Source of the DNA: Rhizodiscina lignyota
Lineage: Eukaryota > Ascomycota > Dothideomycetes > Aulographales > Rhizodiscinaceae
DNA length: 64,000 nucleotides
Direction: 5' to 3'
Assembly: GCA_010015805.1 (NCBI GenBank)
Contig: ML978123.1
Location: 2,914,001-2,978,000 of the forward strand
The notes below the pieces were generated by a model. The model did no database searches, was not told the DNA's origin, and worked only from the letters and a program-made list of their open reading frames with translations. Below are positions 55,072-64,000 of the stretch, in pieces (the stretch's first letter is position 1; each line of letters opens with the position of its first letter). The translations under genes were made by a program, and so were the position numbers.

Positions 55072-57240
55072 ACCCGGCGAGGACTGCATGGTCACAGGGG
55101 TTAGAAATGCGGCTGATTATTCTCCGCAAGATCTTGGAGAGTTTCGAGGAGATTATTCACAAACCAGTTCGCAACCATGTTCTGCAGAGCCACGCAGCTT
55201 CTCCGCGGTGCTGGCGGTTCCACAAAAGGACCTGCGTTATCCTCGGCAATCAGTGATATTCGAGTATACTTGCAATTCTGCTGAGACCCTGATGAACTGG
55301 ACTCGTGCTCGTGCTCTCTCGGTTGGTCGCAGAACGTGTCGAGATGGCGCCACAGCGGCTTGAGAAGTGATACGAGGAGACCCATGTGGCGATCGTGAAC
55401 GGTGAAGGAGACATGATCAATTGAGGGACCGAGCATTTATCTCTCAGTCCCGAGTGAGCCGACGAGAATGCTGCACTTCCGCGACACGGGAACAGCGGTG
55501 GAGCAAACCCCTCACGGCCTCGTGAAGTCAATTGTGAGAAGACCTGTCATGATGGGCCAACGTATACCTGCAGCGCCTTTATGGGGTCAGCGACGCAGGA
55601 GTGCGGAGAAGAGCCTCGTCAGCAGTACCTCTACGCGTACCTCGCGCGTGCAGAGCCGAGATGCTGCGATGCATAGGGAGCGCGGGTTACCGCGACGTGA
55701 GGCCTTGGACGCGGCAGAGGCCGCAGAGCAGCATGAGGCTGTTCGCAGGCCGGGAGAGGTGCATCTGGGGCGGCAGGGGTCCAATTGTCCAATTCTAGGC
55801 TGGCGTTGACGGCCTCTTGGTCTCACGGTCTCACGGCGTGCAGTGCCAGCATGCTGCTTCTGCGGTGTGCTGACTCGGCGCTCTCCTATTCCGTGCCTAC
55901 CTCGCGCAGCTCGAGCTGGAAGCCATGCAGGTGTCAGACATGGCCCCGTATGCATTCGGCTGTACGCACTTCCCAAAGGTGAAGGTGGTGCAGACGGATG
56001 GAGAGCACGCCCACGGTGCGTGCTGCAACGGGCCTAGCGCGCAGGCTAGCGCGTTTGCAGGACGCGTCGTAGCGCGTCGCGCTTGCCTGCTCTGGGCCGG
56101 CGTCCAATCTGCCTCCAATCCTCGCCAGCGCCCTCCTCCCGCGCCCCCAAGTGCTGCGTACATTTCAATCATTAGCTACGCTGCCCGTCCTGCACCTTGC
56201 ATTTTTGCTGCACCTGATACCTATCCGCACAGCGGGAGCCATCCGCGCCGTTGACTCGCCACGCGCCGTAGCTTGCTCCCAGCCCGTCCTCCCACGCAAA
56301 ACCCCCGAAGCTCGATCGCCTCCAGTTGGAGCTGCGGCGCGTCACGACAGCGAGCTGTCAAGTATCGCGCTGCTCTGGACGACGCGGCGACGACACGCTC
56401 GAGCGATCAATTGCCTGCCATCGAGAAGTGTCAGAGGATCGGTCGTGCTACGCTGAGGCCATCAGCGATCCTGTCGCCAGATTTAGCGTGGCCGCCGCGC
56501 CAAGAAAAGCAGCACTTCAACTCTCCGCTCGCGCGGTTTCGACTGCGCACCTTCAACCTCCACCGCTCCCCACAACGGCGAACACCCAGCGCCCTCCACC
56601 TCTTGCTCTCCAGCAATTCGCTCTCTGCTGACAGTATGCGACGCGCATAGCTTCTTTGCCCAATTTTTTGAGCTGCGCACTGTCGGCGACATTTTTCTCT
56701 TCTATTGGGTGTCATTCACTCGCTCCCTCCGAACCGCCCCAGCCACCTCGACCACCACGACAAATCGGTTCCTTTGTCTGCGCGCAGAGTTCGGAGACCA
56801 CCTGTACATTCGCGATACCCTCTACATACCTCCGGACACGTCCCACTTCCCTTTGTACAAGTTGCGGACATTTCACTTTACGGGCGCATCACTCGCTGTC
56901 GCGACAATTCACTTGTGCGCACCACGCTCTTTTCGCTGTCCGCGGCCACCAACACGATTCCCACGAATACCATTCTCATACCACTGTCGCGCGCAGTGCA
57001 CCTGGACCTCTTTGGCCACCTTTGACCGCGCCGCCCTCTGGTCTTGCACTTGACTGGACATCACTTTACCCTCCGCGCGTCACTCCTCAAACACATATCT
57101 GCCCCGCTGTGGAACACGAGTCTGTTTGGAACAAGGGAACCTGTCTGCACCCTGCTCGAGACGATTTGACACCGACTGGATACCAATTGTCTTGATTCAT
57201 TGGACAACATTGTTACTCTTGTACGGAACATCACTACAAG
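55072..57240 (+). other. Long GC-rich leader/promoter region
   Basis: This 2.2 kb stretch precedes the 700-residue gene. It is GC-rich at 55500-56150, with TAGCGCG three times near 56036-56077 and one ACGCGT (56062), then pyrimidine-rich from about 56560. It contains many short ATG frames, none conserved in style. I read it as a long promoter and 5' UTR, not as coding. Confidence 0.45.
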
Positions 57241-59343
57241 ATGTCGCCAAACCGACCTCGTCCTCGGGGCACCTTGCCCAGGAATTTCAACTTGCGCTCT
57301 CGAGATTTTGGCGACGCTCCGAAGACACCGGAGCCTGACTTTGTCCCCGACCACATCGACCCCCCTCCACCGCCGAAGCAGCCGGCCAGAAGCTTGAGAA
57401 GCAGAACCCTGAGGCGTGGACTCAATAGTCGCGCGGCCATCCCAGACTTCTCAGCTCCTTCCCAGTCTTCCACTCCATTCGACTTTCCCATTCCCACTAT
57501 CGAGGCTCCAACTGCCGAGCCTACCCCACTGCAAGTGCCGAGTCTCAGGCGCGTCTCTCTGAATGCGAGGTTTCTCACACCGGAACCTTCGGATAACCCA
57601 TCATTCACATCCCCAATGACGCCGATGGCGCAAGTCGGCAATGACGAGTCCGGATCCTTCGACTTCTTCGACGTCAAGAGCTTGGGCGAGAGCATTAGCC
57701 GCCCCTCAACTGCCTGCTCGGATTTCTCCGACTCGTCTGCATCTTCGGAAGAGACTCTCGAGTCCTTCCCTTCATTCGGTGCAAGCTCAGCAAGTCCTGA
57801 CCGCGACAACGATCCTTTTGGACCGTTGAAGATAGCTACCTCTCAGGAATCACTTCTGTCTTCTCCATTGAACAGCTTCAATGTCATCGAACCACCAAAG
57901 GCGATCTCGCCTCAACAGAAAACCCCTCACAAGAAGAGTGTTTGGACAGAAGAGATGGATAGACACCTTTGGTTAACCTTCCTCAAGTTTCTACAGGATC
58001 CGCAGCATACTCCGTTCAAGCTCTTCCCAGGCTCCCACCCACCGCTCGGTGTTTGCCACCGTGTTGCACACGAGGCAAAGAAAAGCTGGAAGCAAGTTAG
58101 GGCGCGTAATCTTGGAAACGCACATCAATCCGAACATATGCTACTTACAGATCCTCTTACAGATGCCACTCAAGCGGCCAACAGCGGCGAGAGCACCCCT
58201 ACTGCGTTCGATGTGCGCAAGCCAGTGCCGGCATGGCCTCGCAACGCATCCACCCGTCGTCGATTGCGCATGCTCTGCAAGAAGCAGCCAACATTGTCGG
58301 CTCACTACCAGCGCTTGATGCAGACCCGTAGCCCGTCACCATTGCCATCATCCAGCTCGTCCAAGCCTGCAGGTGGTCACACTGGTGTTTCACCTATCCC
58401 TGAATCACCTCGCTCTGAGAGGCGCACTCGCTCCGCCTTCTCTACCCGCGACATGAACATCTCCCTCACCTCCTCGATGCAATCGGGCGGTCCACTCAGC
58501 AAGCTCGCAGCAAAGAAGCCTGTTGCAGAGCCAAGTTCTATGAGCATGGATGGTGCCTGTGACGAGCCCGACGAGGCCCCCGAGCTGGTCGAGGCGGAAA
58601 GCCATGGTGGCGCGCATCAGAGAAGTCACTCCCTCCAACTCGGCATCCAAGCATCTTCAACCCCACCTACCTTCCGCATGCTTGCTTCACCCATCCGCTT
58701 CCCGGGTGACCAGCAGCCGTCGACGTGGAGCCACCAGCCGAGGGCCTCAACCACGCTCGCTCAAGTGGACACAGAAATGTCAGACTCGCCGCAGCTTGAT
58801 CCTCCAGCAGAGCTGCATGCACCTGCTCCTCTCTCGCATTCGTTGAAGCGCCGCGCTCGCTTGCACTTGGACGACACCCACTATCAAGCTGTACGTGAGG
58901 AACTGATCCGGGATGTCTTTGGTGCTACTGCCGAGAGTAGTCATCGCCGCGTTCGAAGCAGAGGCTTCAGTCTTGGAGATATGGAAGGCGAGAGACGCGC
59001 GCCTCTGCCAGCTTCCGCTCCCGCCATTCCCCCTCCACCCCCTCAGCTCATCAACAACCACCTCACTGGCAACGTTCCATGGCTCGTACCACCACAGCTG
59101 GACGTCCCGCAGCGCCTCGGCTCTCCTCTGCAGTTCGAGGACAAGTTCTCCACGGTCCCCAGGGACTTCAAGGCAGGCGAAGAAGGTCTCCAAACCTTCG
59201 AGCCATCCGCTTCCTTCGAAGAGCGCCTCGGTGCAATGGCTCCCGGCCGCGTCCGCAAGCTGTCAGGCCCAAAGAGCCTAGGCAGAAACCTTCCGCGCAA
59301 CCGCGCCCCCCTGAACCGTGTGTTCGGCACTGACGGCATCTGA
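57241..59343 (+). CDS. Putative regulatory protein with a conserved helical motif
   Basis: A single exon of 700 residues. Most of it is Ser/Pro-rich and disordered. One block looks folded and conserved at about residues 234-283: KKSVWTEEMDRHLWLTFLKF, then a Pro/Phe segment (TPFKLFPGSHPPLGVCHRVA) and HEAKKSWK. The Trp spacing resembles Myb/SANT or TEA-type DNA-binding helices, but I cannot assign either. A second charged block (RRLRMLCKKQPTLSAHYQRLM) lies near 339-360. The C-terminal end is basic (RKLSGPKSLGRNLPRNR). The long leader and this layout fit a regulator of growth or development; that is inference. The antisense frame at 57234-57809 is a codon shadow. Confidence 0.85.
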   Translation: MSPNRPRPRGTLPRNFNLRSRDFGDAPKTPEPDFVPDHIDPPPPPKQPARSLRSRTLRRGLNSRAAIPDFSAPSQSSTPFDFPIPTIEAPTAEPTPLQVPSLRRVSLNARFLTPEPSDNPSFTSPMTPMAQVGNDESGSFDFFDVKSLGESISRPSTACSDFSDSSASSEETLESFPSFGASSASPDRDNDPFGPLKIATSQESLLSSPLNSFNVIEPPKAISPQQKTPHKKSVWTEEMDRHLWLTFLKFLQDPQHTPFKLFPGSHPPLGVCHRVAHEAKKSWKQVRARNLGNAHQSEHMLLTDPLTDATQAANSGESTPTAFDVRKPVPAWPRNASTRRRLRMLCKKQPTLSAHYQRLMQTRSPSPLPSSSSSKPAGGHTGVSPIPESPRSERRTRSAFSTRDMNISLTSSMQSGGPLSKLAAKKPVAEPSSMSMDGACDEPDEAPELVEAESHGGAHQRSHSLQLGIQASSTPPTFRMLASPIRFPGDQQPSTWSHQPRASTTLAQVDTEMSDSPQLDPPAELHAPAPLSHSLKRRARLHLDDTHYQAVREELIRDVFGATAESSHRRVRSRGFSLGDMEGERRAPLPASAPAIPPPPPQLINNHLTGNVPWLVPPQLDVPQRLGSPLQFEDKFSTVPRDFKAGEEGLQTFEPSASFEERLGAMAPGRVRKLSGPKSLGRNLPRNRAPLNRVFGTDGI

Positions 59344-60480
59344 TTCTCGCATGGACCACTACTTTCGCCCACTTTGCTTTATTGCTTGCATTTCCGGGGG
59401 CTAGAACGACTGACATGAAAGACACGACTTTTCTTCTTCTCTTCTGCATGTTTTTCCTTTTTCTTTCTTCTTCACCATGAGCATACTGCGGAGTTAAAAT
59501 CTCCATTCGCTTCTCCTTGCTATCTGAGCCCACTGCGCTCGATCATACTGTGGATGTCGGCAGCTTCTTTTACATGCGCTCATAACTTCGATGCATTTGC
59601 ATTAAACACTTCGGAAAAAACTTCACTTGCTTAAATTGCTTTTTATCATGAATGACCCGAAACGAGCGATGAAAAACCTGTGTATTTAGATGAAAAGCGG
59701 GCGGCTAGGCTGCGCCATTGAGTGAGGCTGCTGGCTTGCGCTACATAAGTAGAAAAGCTACTTTATATTACACTTTATTGTGCCTTACTGCTGCGTGACT
59801 GTGAATGCTGGTTGATTATGGGGCTTGACAGTTCGGTGGTGGTTCTGGGACGAGGGCGGATGTCAGGATCGCTGCGATATATATGGGCATGGTGGATAGC
59901 ACAGACGGTGGAGGAATGATGAATTGAATTCGTTGGAGGGGTGAAGAGGGGAATAATACATCTACATGATATCCAATTGGGCTTTAATGATGCTCTATGT
60001 TCAGTAGAAGAGAGACTTGGGTATTCTGCACCCTTTCGAGGTCTATCCGCGTCGGGTTTCACCTCCGGCAGTGAGGGAAAGGCCAATGCCTGCGTTATAT
60101 TGGCATATTATAGGCACGGATATGGCACTGTCTCTTTGGTAAAGACAAATCAAATTTAATGAAGTCGTGTAGCCTCAATTCATACACTCTAGTGTAGATT
60201 CGGTCAAGCCTTCGGTGATGCTGTCGTTTCCATTGAAGAGCAAACGTTGTATTTACTATATGCTTTTACCCTGCATGGAGGCCGGGTATTCTGTCACTCT
60301 TCACCCATCCTACGTATACCTCTCACATCTGTTGCATTTCAATGGACTTCTCTTACCTGCCTAAGCATCTCAAGGTTGAGCGATGAAGGCAAACGCGAAG
60401 TGGTAAGGCTAGCAATGTGAAAATTGAAGCGCGATAAGTGTGAGAGAACGAGAATTTGACGCTTCTGGTATAATTACATC
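59344..60480. other. Intergenic, nothing recognised
   Basis: The left end holds the T-rich 3' flank of the 700-residue gene. The rest is AT-richer than the genes. Segments near 60340-60480 may be older copies of the minisatellite that follows. Confidence 0.4.
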
Positions 60481-60750
60481 GATGCTCGACAACCGTAGGG
60501 GAGAGGGTTTAACGTTTCGAATTCAATTGAATTGATGCTCGGGAGGTATGTGAGAAGGGCGATCTGAGGCTTCCGAGCAAGCTTAATTGATGTTCGAGAG
60601 GTGGCAGAGAAAGGGGCTCTGAGGCTCCCAACTAAATTGAATGGATGCTCAGGCGCAAAGGAGAAGAGGGCCTCAAGACATCTAGATAGACTAAATGGAT
60701 GCCCAGAAAGCATGACAGAAGATCTCAAGGCCTTTAATTAAACAAAAGTG
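60481..60750. repeat. Five-copy decayed 55-bp minisatellite
   Basis: The anchor GATGCTC or a one-base variant (GATGTTC, GATGCCC) starts at 60481, 60534, 60589, 60644 and 60699, with steps of 53, 55, 55 and 55 bp. Within each unit an AG-rich middle is followed by TCTGAGGC / CTCAAGGC-type and TTAATTGA / ACTAAATTGA-type segments. Divergence is high and largely transitional. It lies 237 bp past the 3' end of the RNA polymerase I gene. Confidence 0.75.
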
Positions 60751-60986
60751 ATATTGGCCGCCAATAAAGACACCTGTGCGGATACACATTTTGCCTGAAC
60801 GGCCTGCGTCGATATGCTGGCTGAGAATGAAATTCGAATGAGCTTGGAGAACTGTTCGGCATCTTATTCGTTCTATAAATCCGTGGAAATATAGCGCATG
60901 AAACAAAGAACCCTCCATCAAATGCGTATGCCATTGAGCAAGTGGAACTTTCCTCATACCCTTCCAAACGCCATACATTCCTCAAA

Positions 60987-64000
<3,014 letters not shown>

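Noticed and set aside
57234-57809. 191-codon minus-strand frame at the start of the 700-residue gene
   Set aside because: Antisense low-complexity frame with no support; the plus-strand gene has a clear start and conserved block.
60474-60728. Minus-strand frame with repeated-looking residues over the minisatellite
   Set aside because: The 55-bp period is not a multiple of three, so the apparent protein repeats come from the DNA repeat and shift frame.

Overview
This 64 kb window is nuclear DNA of a filamentous ascomycete (Pezizomycotina; Dothideomycetes is my best guess, from overall protein style rather than any marker). Signs are dense protein-coding genes on both strands, many short GT..AG introns of about 50-66 bp, fungal gene families (INP1, FmdS-type formamidase, UsgS-like membrane protein, DUF3431, 2EXR/F-box-like protein, CWF19-like/Drn1), small secreted proteins behind TATA and pyrimidine-rich promoters, and decayed repeats with mainly C/T and G/A differences, as expected from repeat-induced point mutation (RIP). 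I found no convincing tRNA, rRNA, CRISPR or intact transposon. Twenty-six genes or gene remnants are called. Exon junctions were read by eye from splice signals and reading-frame continuity.

Layout, left to right. 0-10 kb: edge fragment of a secreted protein, a coiled-coil protein, the ribosomal protein genes RPL30 (eL30) and RPL10 (uL16) in tandem, an F-box-like gene with a one-base frameshift, and AP-1 beta adaptin. 10-20 kb: a secreted protein with sequon-rich tandem repeats, decayed repeats, a DUF3431 type II membrane protein, formamidase with a GATA-site cluster upstream, and a UsgS-like membrane protein with a 7-nt exon. 20-31 kb: INP1 (peroxisome inheritance), a Ser-rich protein, a PIG3-type quinone oxidoreductase with a mitochondrial-type presequence, a truncated membrane-protein gene, a zinc alcohol dehydrogenase, a small secreted protein and a small membrane-anchored protein. 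31-46 kb: a 1448-residue MIT-domain protein, a 3.6 kb gene-free stretch with decayed ~160-bp tandem repeats, COP9 signalosome subunit 3, and a BUB1/MadBub-type checkpoint kinase. 46-64 kb: CWF19-like/Drn1 (divergent from BUB1), a Cys/His-rich protein with an internal duplication, a divergent pair made of a coiled-coil protein and an Hsp70-like ATPase, a 700-residue putative regulator behind a 2.2 kb leader region, a 55-bp decayed minisatellite, and the C-terminal two thirds of the largest RNA polymerase I subunit, which runs off the right edge.

Most genes are unrelated housekeeping loci. Possible functional links are the tandem ribosomal pair, the head-to-head pairs sharing short promoters (UsgS-like/INP1, BUB1/CWF19-like, coiled-coil/Hsp70-like) and the formamidase with its putative nitrogen-control sites. 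The best candidate for an undescribed system is the divergent coiled-coil/Hsp70-like pair at 50.9-55.1 kb; this rests on layout and motifs only.
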